Of a stretch of 7,137 bases of DNA, positions 1 through 6,161 are shown piece by piece. The notes beneath the pieces were generated by a model, which ran no database searches, was not told the DNA's origin, and saw only the letters and a list, made by a program, of their open reading frames with translations. Positions within the stretch are counted from its first letter, which is position 1. Every line of letters starts with the position of its first letter. Position numbers and translations under genes: made by a program. The stretch lies in assembly GCA_945861195.1 (NCBI GenBank), contig CAMATS010000110.1:1-7137 (forward strand), read 5' to 3'. Source of the DNA: Rhodoferax sp. OV413 (GTDB lineage: Bacteria; Pseudomonadota; Gammaproteobacteria; Burkholderiales; Burkholderiaceae_C).

Positions 1-411
1 CCCCTGTTGGCCAAGGCCAGGGCGGTCTGGTCGGCTATCGGCAGCCATGTGCTGGAGATGACGCCGCAGGCGCACGATGCGGCTTTTGCGGCCATCAGCC
101 ACCTGCCCCACCTGCTGTCTTTCGCGCTGGTGAATTCGATTACCCAGCAAAGTCGGGGCGCAGATTTTTTGAGGCTTGCTGGGCCTGGCTTTCGAGATTT
201 CAGCCGGATTGCCGCCAGCGAGCCCGGCATGTGGCGAGACATTTTGCGCGTCAACCAAGCCGAGGTGTTGGCGCAGTGCCAGCAGTTTCGCGCCAGCCTG
301 CTGGCACTGGAGCAGGCCATGCTCAATGCCGACGGTGCTGCCCTTGAGAGCCTGATCGAACAGGCCAGCCAGACACGCGCCCAGTGGCGTATGGGGCCGG
401 TTGCGCGCTGA
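1..411 (+). CDS. tyrA: Prephenate dehydrogenase, C-terminal part (truncated by window start)
   Basis: The frame is open from base 1 (CCC CTG TTG GCC) to the TGA at 409-411, so this is the last 136 codons of a gene that begins upstream; the TTG at position 7 is not a real start. The family oxidatively decarboxylates prephenate to 4-hydroxyphenylpyruvate (or arogenate to tyrosine) with NAD(P)+ in the cytoplasm, in tyrosine synthesis. What is visible is the helical C-terminal dimerisation and substrate-binding domain: a W-x2-IG-x2-V-x-EMTPQAHD segment, then ISHLPHLLSFALV, then GPGFRDFSRIAASEP, all typical of TyrA proteins. The NAD-binding Rossmann domain lies outside the window. The stop codon overlaps the aroA start (TGATG), so translation is probably coupled. 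The sequence does not show whether prephenate or arogenate is preferred. The family call is secure. Confidence 0.93.
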   Translation, partial: PLLAKARAVWSAIGSHVLEMTPQAHDAAFAAISHLPHLLSFALVNSITQQSRGADFLRLAGPGFRDFSRIAASEPGMWRDILRVNQAEVLAQCQQFRASLLALEQAMLNADGAALESLIEQASQTRAQWRMGPVAR

Positions 412-2429
412 TGTTTGCCAACGCTTATTTGGACATACCGCACCTCGCTGCTGCCAGCGGCAGCCTGGTGCTGCCTGGCTCCAAGAGCATCTCAAACCGG
501 GTACTGCTGCTGTCGGCGCTGTGTCATGGCAGCACCCGGCTGCATGATCTGCTTGATTCGGATGACACCCGTGTCATGCTCACCGCCCTGCGCCAGCTCG
601 GCTGCGGGGTGCGCCAAGTCGGTAATCAAGTCGACATCGACGGCCTTGGCGGGCGCCTGGCCTGCCAGCAGGCAGAGCTGTTCATGGGTAACGCCGGCAC
701 TGCGATTCGGCCGCTCACGGCAGCACTGGCAGTACTGGGCGGCGATTTTGAATTGCGCGGCGTGCCGCGCATGCACGAACGCCCGATTGGCGACTTGGTG
801 GAGGCCTTGCGCCAACTCGGCTGCCAGATTGACTACCTCGGCCAGCCCGGCTACCCGCCCCTGCGCATTGGCCAGCCCAAGCTGCAGCTCGACACGCCAA
901 TCCAGGTGCGTGGCGATGTTTCTAGCCAGTTTTTGACGGCCTTGCTGATGGCACTGCCTCTGGTGGCTGATCGGCGCATCGTGATAGAGGTGGTGGGCGA
1001 GCTGATCTCGCGCCCTTATGTCGAGATCACGCTCAACTTGCTGGCCAGGTTTGGGGTTGAGGTGCAGCGCCAGGGCTGGCAACGGTTCGTCATACCGGCA
1101 GGCAGCCGGTTGCGCTCACCGGGCAGCCTGCACGTGGAAGCCGACGCCTCGTCTGCCAGCTATTTCATTGCGCTGGGGGCGATTGCGGCTGGCCGGGAAG
1201 AACCCCGTGGCATCCATATTTCGGGGCTAGGGGCCGACTCGATCCAGGGCGACATCCGCTTCACCGAAGCAGCCCGCTTGATGGGTGCACGAGTACAAAG
1301 CGGTCCGAATTACTTGGCCATCGAGCGCGGCGAACCCGGCCAGGGCTGGCCACTCAAAGCCATAGACCTCGACTGCAACCATATTCCGGACGCTGCCATG
1401 ACGCTGGCCATCATGGCGCTCTATGCCAGCGGCACCACCACCTTGCGCAACATCGCCAGTTGGCGGGTAAAAGAGACCGACCGCCTGACCGCCATGGCTA
1501 CCGAATTGCGCAAGCTCGGCGCTACGGTGGAAGAAGGCAGCGACTTTCTGCGCATCACCGCCCCAGCCACAGCGGCCGACTGGCGCGCGGCCAGCATCCA
1601 CACCTATGACGACCACCGCATGGCCATGTGTTTCGCGCTGGCGGCTTTTAACCCGGCCGGGCTGCCAGTGCGCATCGAAGACCCCAAATGCGTCGCCAAA
1701 ACCTTTCCCAATTATTTTGAGCAGCTGTTTTCCGTGGCCCATGCTGCGGTAGGCAGCCTGCCGGTGATTTGCATCGACGGCCCGACTGCCTCGGGCAAGG
1801 GCACGCTGGCCGCCGCCTTGGCAGCGCAACTGGGCTACCACTTTTTGGACTCGGGCGCCCTCTACCGGATCACCGCCCTGGCCGCCCGCCAAGCCGGTCT
1901 GGCCCTGGACGCATCGCAGGAGCCGGCGCTTGCCGCCTTGGCCAAGGGTCTGCGCATCAGCTTTGAGCGCGACCGCGTGTTGCTTGACGGCGCCGATATC
2001 AGTGCGGCCATACGCACCGAACAAGCTGGCATGGACGCCTCTCGCGTGTCAGTACTGCCCCAGGTTCGCGAGGCACTGTTGTCATTGCAACGCAGTTTTG
2101 CCCGACTGCCCGGCCTGGTGGCCGATGGACGCGACATGGGCACAGTGGTTTTTCCGCAGGCCCGGCTCAAGATCTTCCTGACTGCCAGCGCGCAGAAACG
2201 CGCCCAGCGTCGCCATAAGCAACTGATTTCGCAGGGAATCTCGGTTACACTGCCTGCCCTTCAAGCAGATCTGGAAGCGCGCGACGCCCGGGACATGTCC
2301 CGCAGCGCAGCACCTTTGAGGCCTGCCGAAGACGCCCGGTTGCTAGACAACTCGGATCTCTCGATACAACAATCAAGCGATCTGGTGTTGGGCTGGTGGC
2401 AAGGCATACAGCCTTTCAAAGCCATTTGA
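411..2429 (+). CDS. aroA-cmk: Bifunctional EPSP synthase / cytidylate kinase (AroA-CMK fusion)
   Basis: A single 672-residue frame carries two enzymes. Residues 1 to about 441 are 3-phosphoshikimate 1-carboxyvinyltransferase, which joins PEP to shikimate-3-phosphate (chorismate pathway). Visible marks are PGSKSISNR (K25, R30), GNAGTAIRPL (G96, T97, P101, the unmodified class I arrangement), NHIPDAAMT (D327), RVKETDR (K354, E355, R358), YDDHRMAM (H402, R403) and DPKCVAKTF (K430). After a short Ala-containing linker, residues about 450-672 are CMP kinase (CMP/dCMP + ATP to the diphosphate): P-loop GPTASGKGT at 457-465, FLDSGALYR, DGRDMGTVVFP, and a RDARDMSRSAAPLRPAEDA lid region. I chose the ATG at 411 because it overlaps the tyrA stop and places G96 exactly as in E. 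coli AroA; a GTG at 384 would add nine residues unlike the family. There is no stop or frameshift between the domains. In enterobacteria these are separate genes; the fusion is known in Burkholderiales. Confidence 0.96.
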   Translation: MFANAYLDIPHLAAASGSLVLPGSKSISNRVLLLSALCHGSTRLHDLLDSDDTRVMLTALRQLGCGVRQVGNQVDIDGLGGRLACQQAELFMGNAGTAIRPLTAALAVLGGDFELRGVPRMHERPIGDLVEALRQLGCQIDYLGQPGYPPLRIGQPKLQLDTPIQVRGDVSSQFLTALLMALPLVADRRIVIEVVGELISRPYVEITLNLLARFGVEVQRQGWQRFVIPAGSRLRSPGSLHVEADASSASYFIALGAIAAGREEPRGIHISGLGADSIQGDIRFTEAARLMGARVQSGPNYLAIERGEPGQGWPLKAIDLDCNHIPDAAMTLAIMALYASGTTTLRNIASWRVKETDRLTAMATELRKLGATVEEGSDFLRITAPATAADWRAASIHTYDDHRMAMCFALAAFNPAGLPVRIEDPKCVAKTFPNYFEQLFSVAHAAVGSLPVICIDGPTASGKGTLAAALAAQLGYHFLDSGALYRITALAARQAGLALDASQEPALAALAKGLRISFERDRVLLDGADISAAIRTEQAGMDASRVSVLPQVREALLSLQRSFARLPGLVADGRDMGTVVFPQARLKIFLTASAQKRAQRRHKQLISQGISVTLPALQADLEARDARDMSRSAAPLRPAEDARLLDNSDLSIQQSSDLVLGWWQGIQPFKAI

Positions 2430-2431
2430 GA

Positions 2432-2444
2432 GGCCGAAACGGCC
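2432..2444 (+). other. Small hairpin in the rpsA leader (GGCCG-AAA-CGGCC)
   Basis: A perfect 5-bp GC-rich stem (2432-2436 with 2440-2444) closes an AAA loop, two bases after the aroA-cmk stop. No T-run follows, so it is not an intrinsic terminator. It could be part of a folded rpsA leader or simply chance in GC-rich DNA; its role is inference. Confidence 0.35.
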
Positions 2445-2503
2445 CGCATCTGTCATCTCGCACCGCAATTGGTGCTCTGCAGAAGCGGATCAACAACCTA
2501 ACC

Positions 2504-2517
2504 GCGGTCCAAGCCGC
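2504..2517 (+). other. Hairpin immediately upstream of the rpsA start, in place of a Shine-Dalgarno site
   Basis: GCGGT (2504-2508) can pair with GCCGC (2513-2517), including one T-G wobble, around a CCAA loop. The stem ends nine bases before the rpsA ATG, and those bases are A-rich (AATCAAAAA). No GGAG-like sequence lies in the usual window. In E. coli the rpsA initiation region also lacks a proper Shine-Dalgarno site and depends on leader structure, through which S1 represses its own translation. A similar role here is an analogy only, because the hairpins differ in sequence. Confidence 0.35.
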
Positions 2518-2526
2518 AATCAAAAA

Positions 2527-4206
2527 ATGTCTGAATCTTTTGCCGCCCTGTTTGAAGAATCCCTTTTGCGCACTGAAATGCGCACCGGCGAGGTCATTAC
2601 CGCGGAAGTGGTGCGTATTGAGCACAGTTTTGTGGTCGTCAATGCCGGCCTCAAGTCCGAGGCCTATGTGCCGCTCGAAGAATTCAAAAACGACAAGGGC
2701 GAAATCGAAGTCCAGGTGGGCGATTTTGTGTCAGTGGCCATCGGCTCCATCGAAAACGGCTACGGCGACACCATCCTGTCGCGCGACACGGCCAAACGCC
2801 TGGCCTCCTGGATGAGCCTGGAAAAAGCCCTGGAAACCGGCGAATTCGTCACCGGCACCACCAGCGGTAAGGTCAAGGGCGGCCTCACGGTTTTGGTCAA
2901 TGGCATCCGCGCATTCCTGCCGGGCTCATTGGTCGACACCCGGCCCACCAAAGACCTGTCTCCGTACGAGAACAAGACCCTGGAGTTCAAGGTCATCAAG
3001 CTCGACCGCAAACGCAACAACGTGGTGCTGTCACGGCGTGCCGTGGTGGAAGCCTCGATGGGCGAAGAGCGCGCCAAGCTGATGCAGACCCTCAAAGAAG
3101 GCTCTGTGGTGCATGGTGTGGTCAAGAACATTACCGAGTACGGCGCCTTTGTCGACCTCGGCGGGATTGACGGCCTGCTGCACATCACCGACATGGCCTG
3201 GCGCCGGGTTCGTCACCCGAGCGAAGTAGTCACCGCCGGCCAGGAAATCACCGCCAAGATCCTCAAGTTTGACACCGAGAAAAACCGCGTGTCGCTGGGC
3301 CTCAAGCAAATGGGCGACGACCCCTGGATGGGCGTCAACCGCCGCTACCCGCAAGGCACGCGCATGTTTGGCAAGATCACCAACATCGCCGACTACGGCG
3401 CGTTTGTGGAACTCGAGCCCGGCATCGAAGGCCTGGTGCATGTCTCAGAGATGGACTGGACCAACAAGAATGTGGCGCCGAGCAAAATCGTCGCGCTGGG
3501 CGACGAAGTCGAAGTCATGGTGCTGGAGATCGACGAAGACAAGCGCCGCATCTCGCTGGGCATGAAGCAGTGCCGGGCCAACCCGTGGCAAGAATTTGCC
3601 CAGAACACCAAACGCGGCGACCGGGTCAAAGGCCCGATCAAATCGATCACCGACTTTGGTGTGTTCGTCGGCCTGGCCGCCGGCATAGACGGGCTGGTAC
3701 ACCTGTCCGACCTGTCCTGGAACGAGCCCGGCGAAGCTGCCGTGCGCAACTACAAAAAGGGGCAGGACGTGGAAGCTATTGTGTTGGCTGTCGATGTCGA
3801 CCGGGAACGTATCTCCCTGGGTATCAAACAGCTCGACTCCGACCCCTTCACCACCTTTGCCGCCATCAATGACAAGGGCCAGGTCGTGACCGGCAAGGTC
3901 AAAATGGTGGATGCACGTGGCGCCGAGATTGATCTGGGCGATGAGGTCATCGGCTATCTGCGCGCCAGCGAAATCTCGCGGGACCGGATCGATGATGCCC
4001 GCAATGTGCTCAAAGAAGGCGACGAAGTCACCGCGGTGGTGGTCAACGTGGATCGCAAAACCCGCAATATCCAGTTGTCAATCAAAGCCAAGGACGCGGC
4101 TGATCAGAGCGAAGCCATGGCCACCCTCAGCCAGGCCTCAGCACGCGAAAACGCCGGCACGACCAGCTTGGGGGCGCTGCTGCGCGCCAAGTTGGACAAC
4201 AACTAA
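2527..4206 (+). CDS. rpsA: 30S ribosomal protein S1
   Basis: This 559-residue protein matches the usual length of proteobacterial S1 (about 557). It binds mRNA on the 30S subunit and helps load messages, especially those with weak Shine-Dalgarno sites. Six S1 (OB-fold) domains are visible at roughly residues 20-88, 104-173, 190-262, 277-348, 363-436 and 450-523. The middle ones show the classic pattern: EYGAFVDLGGIDGLLHITDM, DYGAFVELEPGIEGLVHVSEM and DFGVFVGLAAGIDGLVHLSDL, each ending in a version of RISLGMKQ. Domains 1 and 2 are diverged, as expected for the pair that docks on the ribosome, and domain 6 is also diverged. The last 36 residues form an Ala/Ser-rich tail. The ATG at 2527 gives the canonical MSESFAALFEESL start. 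It lies 97 bases after aroA-cmk, with no Shine-Dalgarno sequence, consistent with autogenous control as known in E. coli. Confidence 0.98.
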   Translation: MSESFAALFEESLLRTEMRTGEVITAEVVRIEHSFVVVNAGLKSEAYVPLEEFKNDKGEIEVQVGDFVSVAIGSIENGYGDTILSRDTAKRLASWMSLEKALETGEFVTGTTSGKVKGGLTVLVNGIRAFLPGSLVDTRPTKDLSPYENKTLEFKVIKLDRKRNNVVLSRRAVVEASMGEERAKLMQTLKEGSVVHGVVKNITEYGAFVDLGGIDGLLHITDMAWRRVRHPSEVVTAGQEITAKILKFDTEKNRVSLGLKQMGDDPWMGVNRRYPQGTRMFGKITNIADYGAFVELEPGIEGLVHVSEMDWTNKNVAPSKIVALGDEVEVMVLEIDEDKRRISLGMKQCRANPWQEFAQNTKRGDRVKGPIKSITDFGVFVGLAAGIDGLVHLSDLSWNEPGEAAVRNYKKGQDVEAIVLAVDVDRERISLGIKQLDSDPFTTFAAINDKGQVVTGKVKMVDARGAEIDLGDEVIGYLRASEISRDRIDDARNVLKEGDEVTAVVVNVDRKTRNIQLSIKAKDAADQSEAMATLSQASARENAGTTSLGALLRAKLDNN

Positions 4207-4234
4207 GCCGGCTCTACCAGCAAAAGCGTGCAAA

Positions 4235-4270
4235 CCGCTCAGGTAAGGGCTACCCGCATTACCTGAGCGG
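4235..4270 (+). other. Perfect 12-bp inverted repeat between rpsA and ihfB (strong RNA hairpin)
   Basis: CCGCTCAGGTAA (4235-4246) is exactly complementary to TTACCTGAGCGG (4259-4270). The 12-base loop can fold further, with GGG 4247-4249 pairing to CCC 4253-4255. It starts 28 bases after the rpsA stop and ends 15 bases before the ihfB start. The plus strand continues GACGCGCAATC with no T-run, so this is not a standard intrinsic terminator. It may attenuate read-through, protect the abundant rpsA mRNA 3' end, be an RNase processing site, or mask ihfB initiation. The structure is seen directly; the function is inference. Confidence 0.7.
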
Positions 4271-4285
4271 ACGCGCAATCAGCCC

Positions 4286-4597
4286 ATGACCCGATCAGAC
4301 ATTGTTGACGCGCTGGCCGAGCGTTTCGTCCAGTTGCCCTACCGCGACGCAGAGTTCGCGGTGCGCTCCATTCTGGATGCCATGAATGAAGCGCTGGTGC
4401 GCGGCAACCGCATCGAGATCCGTGGCTTTGGCAGTTTTTCGGTGAATCACCGCCTGCCGCGCCAGGGCCGCAACCCGCGCAGCGGCGAGAGTGTTGCCAT
4501 TCCTGAGAGGCGGGTGCTGCACTTCAAGCCGGGCAAAGCCCTGCGTGAAACGGTTGACAAGCGAACCCCCCAGCTCAAACTGCAGCGTAAAACCTGA
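4286..4597 (+). CDS. ihfB: Integration host factor beta subunit
   Basis: This 103-residue member of the HU/IHF family pairs with IhfA to bend DNA sharply, shaping the nucleoid and assisting promoters, replication and recombination. The start MTRSDIVDALAERF matches IHF-beta. The family signature is intact: RIEIRGFGSFSVNHR followed by GRNPRSGE. E44 and R46, which contact the IHF consensus in E. coli IHF-beta, fall at the same positions, and P64 is the DNA-intercalating proline at the arm tip. HFKPGKALRE follows as in the family. The protein is about nine residues longer than the E. coli one, with a basic tail (KLQRKT). The E44/R46 pair and the position after rpsA argue for IHF-beta over HU. No clear Shine-Dalgarno site precedes the ATG, and the hairpin at 4235-4270 is close by, so translation may depend on upstream message structure. 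Confidence 0.96.
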   Translation: MTRSDIVDALAERFVQLPYRDAEFAVRSILDAMNEALVRGNRIEIRGFGSFSVNHRLPRQGRNPRSGESVAIPERRVLHFKPGKALRETVDKRTPQLKLQRKT

Positions 4598-4641
4598 GCT
4601 CCAGGTTGGGACGGGCCAAGCCTTAACCACCCGTTTGCCGG

Positions 4642-4668
4642 TTGGCCGGGCAGGTGCAGGGCTAGAAT
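4642..4668 (+). promoter_or_regulatory. Putative sigma-70 promoter for lapA-lapB-hldA-hldD
   Basis: TAGAAT at 4663-4668 matches the TATAAT consensus at five of six positions. TTGGCC at 4642-4647 gives a poor -35 with a 15-base spacer, shorter than ideal. Transcription would start near 4675, leaving a leader of about 15 bases before lapA. The site lies in the 93-base gap after ihfB, where a new transcription unit would be expected. Confidence 0.45.
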
Positions 4669-4680
4669 TGTTGGCACATC

Positions 4681-4686
4681 GGGGGA
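4681..4686 (+). promoter_or_regulatory. Ribosome binding site of lapA
   Basis: GGGGGA lies four bases before the lapA ATG at 4691. It is the clearest Shine-Dalgarno-like site in the window and fixes the lapA start. The later genes in this group start by overlap instead. Confidence 0.65.
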
Positions 4687-4690
4687 CACC

Positions 4691-4999
4691 ATGAAACAGC
4701 TCGCGAGCCTGCTCAGATGGACGCTCAAGGCCGCCCTATTTTTCACGCTTTTTGCCTTCGCGCTGAACAACCAGCACGACTCCACCGTGCATTTTTTCTT
4801 TGGCACGCAATGGCGTGCGCCCCAAGTGTTGGTGGTTCTGACGGCCTTTGCCTTGGGCTTGGCGGTGGGCGCCCTGGGCATGGTGCCGCGCTGGTGGAGG
4901 CAGCGCAGGGCAGCCCTGCGAGCTGCTAAAACCCAGCCCCAGGCTGCCAGCCCTCAGGCGGCAGCGGTACCGATTGATCCGGCTGCCCATGGACTTTGA
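4691..4999 (+). CDS. lapA: LapA-family (DUF1049) inner-membrane protein
   Basis: This 102-residue protein has two hydrophobic segments, about residues 12-26 and 44-64, separated by a short polar loop (NNQHDSTVHFFFGTQWRAP). That is the usual LapA (lipopolysaccharide assembly protein A domain) layout. A strongly basic stretch follows (RWWRQRRAALRAAK), then an Ala/Gln/Pro-rich tail, presumably cytoplasmic. In E. coli LapA works alongside LapB in LPS assembly at the inner membrane; its exact biochemical role is not settled. The call rests on the two-helix topology, on residues such as NN-x5-V-x-FFFG after helix 1, and on lapB immediately downstream. The gene overlaps lapB by 11 bases, so the two are probably translated together. 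Confidence 0.88.
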   Translation: MKQLASLLRWTLKAALFFTLFAFALNNQHDSTVHFFFGTQWRAPQVLVVLTAFALGLAVGALGMVPRWWRQRRAALRAAKTQPQAASPQAAAVPIDPAAHGL

Positions 5000-6146
5000 T
5001 CTGAGTTGGCTGCTGTGGGCGCTGCCACTGGCCTTTGTGCTGGGATGGCTGTCCTCGCGGTTCGACCTGCGTCAGTTGCGCATGGACAACCGCCTGGCGC
5101 CCAAGGCCTATTTCAAGGGCTTGAACTTTCTGCTCAATGAGCAACAAGACCAGGCTATAGACGCTTTCATTGAGGCTGTGCAAAACGACCCGGACACCTC
5201 CGAGCTGCATTTTGCGTTGGGTAACTTGTTCCGACGCCGTGGCGAATACGAGCGCGCCGTTCGGGTGCACCAGCACCTGCTGTCGCGCGGCGACTTAAGC
5301 CTGCTGGATCGACAGCGGGCGCAGCATGCGCTGGCGCTGGACTACCTCAAGGCCGGCCTGATTGACCGGGCGCAAGAGGCCCTGCAAAAGCTAGAGAACA
5401 CGCCCTTCGAAGCCCAGGCCCGGCTCGCCCTCTTGGCCAACCACGAACGCAGCAGCGATTGGGTACAGGCGGCACAAACCGCCGCCAAGCTGACCCAATC
5501 CCGGCAGGGAAACTTCGAGGACCGCCTTGCCCATTACCTGTGCGAGCAGGCAGCCGCACAACTTGCCGCAAACCAGACCGCCAACGCGCACGCACTTTTT
5601 CAGCAGGCCACAGCCACCGCGCCCAAGGCGCCCAGGCCAAGGCTGGAGCGGGCGCGCTTGCACCTGCAAGAAGGCGCGCCAGCGGCGGCTTTTGAAGCGC
5701 TGATGGACTGTGTGAAGGCCGCCCCTACCGCACTGCCGCTGATTGCCGGGTCGCTGGCTGAGAGTGCCCTGGCCTGCGCGCAGGTGGAGCCAGCATTGAG
5801 GCTGCTGCAGGCCAGCTACGCGCAAACACCGTCGCTCGACCTGCTTGACGCCATCGTCGTCCTGGACGCTAGCCGCCCCCAGCCCGGCCAAAGTTCCCGC
5901 GACTGGTATGTGCGTCACCTCGAGCGGGAACCCTCGCTGGTGGCCGCCGCCAAGTGGATTGCCGGCGAGAAACTCGAGCAGGAGCAGTTTCACCCCCAGG
6001 TGCAGCGCGCCCTCGACCAGGCCGTCAAGCCACTTACCCGCTACCGCTGCACCACCTGCGGTTTTGAGGCCAAGCAATATTTTTGGCACTGCCCGGGCTG
6101 CCAGGCCTGGGACAGCTACCCGGTGCGGCGGGTGGAAGAACTCTGA
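4989..6146 (+). CDS. lapB: LapB (YciM): TPR and rubredoxin-type zinc ribbon protein controlling LPS synthesis
   Basis: The protein has 385 residues (E. coli LapB has 389). In E. coli, LapB is anchored in the inner membrane facing the cytoplasm and works with FtsH to set the stability of LpxC, the committed enzyme of lipid A synthesis. Residues about 5-21 form the membrane anchor (LSWLLWALPLAFVLGWL). Residues about 39 to 335 are a tetratricopeptide array; the clearest repeats are AYFKGLNFLLNEQQDQAIDAF, LHFALGNLFRRRGEYERAVR and ALDYLKAGLIDRAQEAL. The C-terminus carries a zinc ribbon with C354-x2-C357 and C368-x2-C371. The ATG at 4989 is chosen because it gives the conserved short N-terminal anchor; the frame is open further upstream, but that part is out-of-frame lapA sequence. 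The 11-base overlap with lapA and lack of a strong ribosome binding site suggest coupled translation. Confidence 0.96.
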   Translation: MDFDLSWLLWALPLAFVLGWLSSRFDLRQLRMDNRLAPKAYFKGLNFLLNEQQDQAIDAFIEAVQNDPDTSELHFALGNLFRRRGEYERAVRVHQHLLSRGDLSLLDRQRAQHALALDYLKAGLIDRAQEALQKLENTPFEAQARLALLANHERSSDWVQAAQTAAKLTQSRQGNFEDRLAHYLCEQAAAQLAANQTANAHALFQQATATAPKAPRPRLERARLHLQEGAPAAAFEALMDCVKAAPTALPLIAGSLAESALACAQVEPALRLLQASYAQTPSLDLLDAIVVLDASRPQPGQSSRDWYVRHLEREPSLVAAAKWIAGEKLEQEQFHPQVQRALDQAVKPLTRYRCTTCGFEAKQYFWHCPGCQAWDSYPVRRVEEL

Positions 6147-6161
6147 ACAACTTTGACACAG

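Noticed and set aside
384..410. GTG at 384 as start of aroA-cmk, nine residues upstream
   Set aside because: The extra residues do not look like the EPSP synthase family, while the ATG at 411 overlaps the tyrA stop and keeps family numbering (G96 aligned with E. coli).
1734..1780. Internal GTG start (1734) that could yield a separate CMK
   Set aside because: The preceding bases (GAGCAGCTGTTTTCC) have no ribosome binding site at proper spacing, and no in-frame ATG is near the junction.
2340..2370. Promoter-like pair TTGCTA and GATACA (17-base spacer) near the end of aroA-cmk, possibly serving rpsA
   Set aside because: Only four of six and three of six consensus matches, inside coding sequence. 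rpsA may well have its own promoter, but this match is too weak to annotate.
4607..4652. Possible terminator after ihfB (ACGGG...CCCGT, and TGCCGG-TTGG-CCGGGCA)
   Set aside because: The first is a 5-bp stem with a long loop, the second needs a bulge and overlaps the candidate -35 region, and neither is followed by a T-run. Termination here is plausible but not supported by a clear structure.
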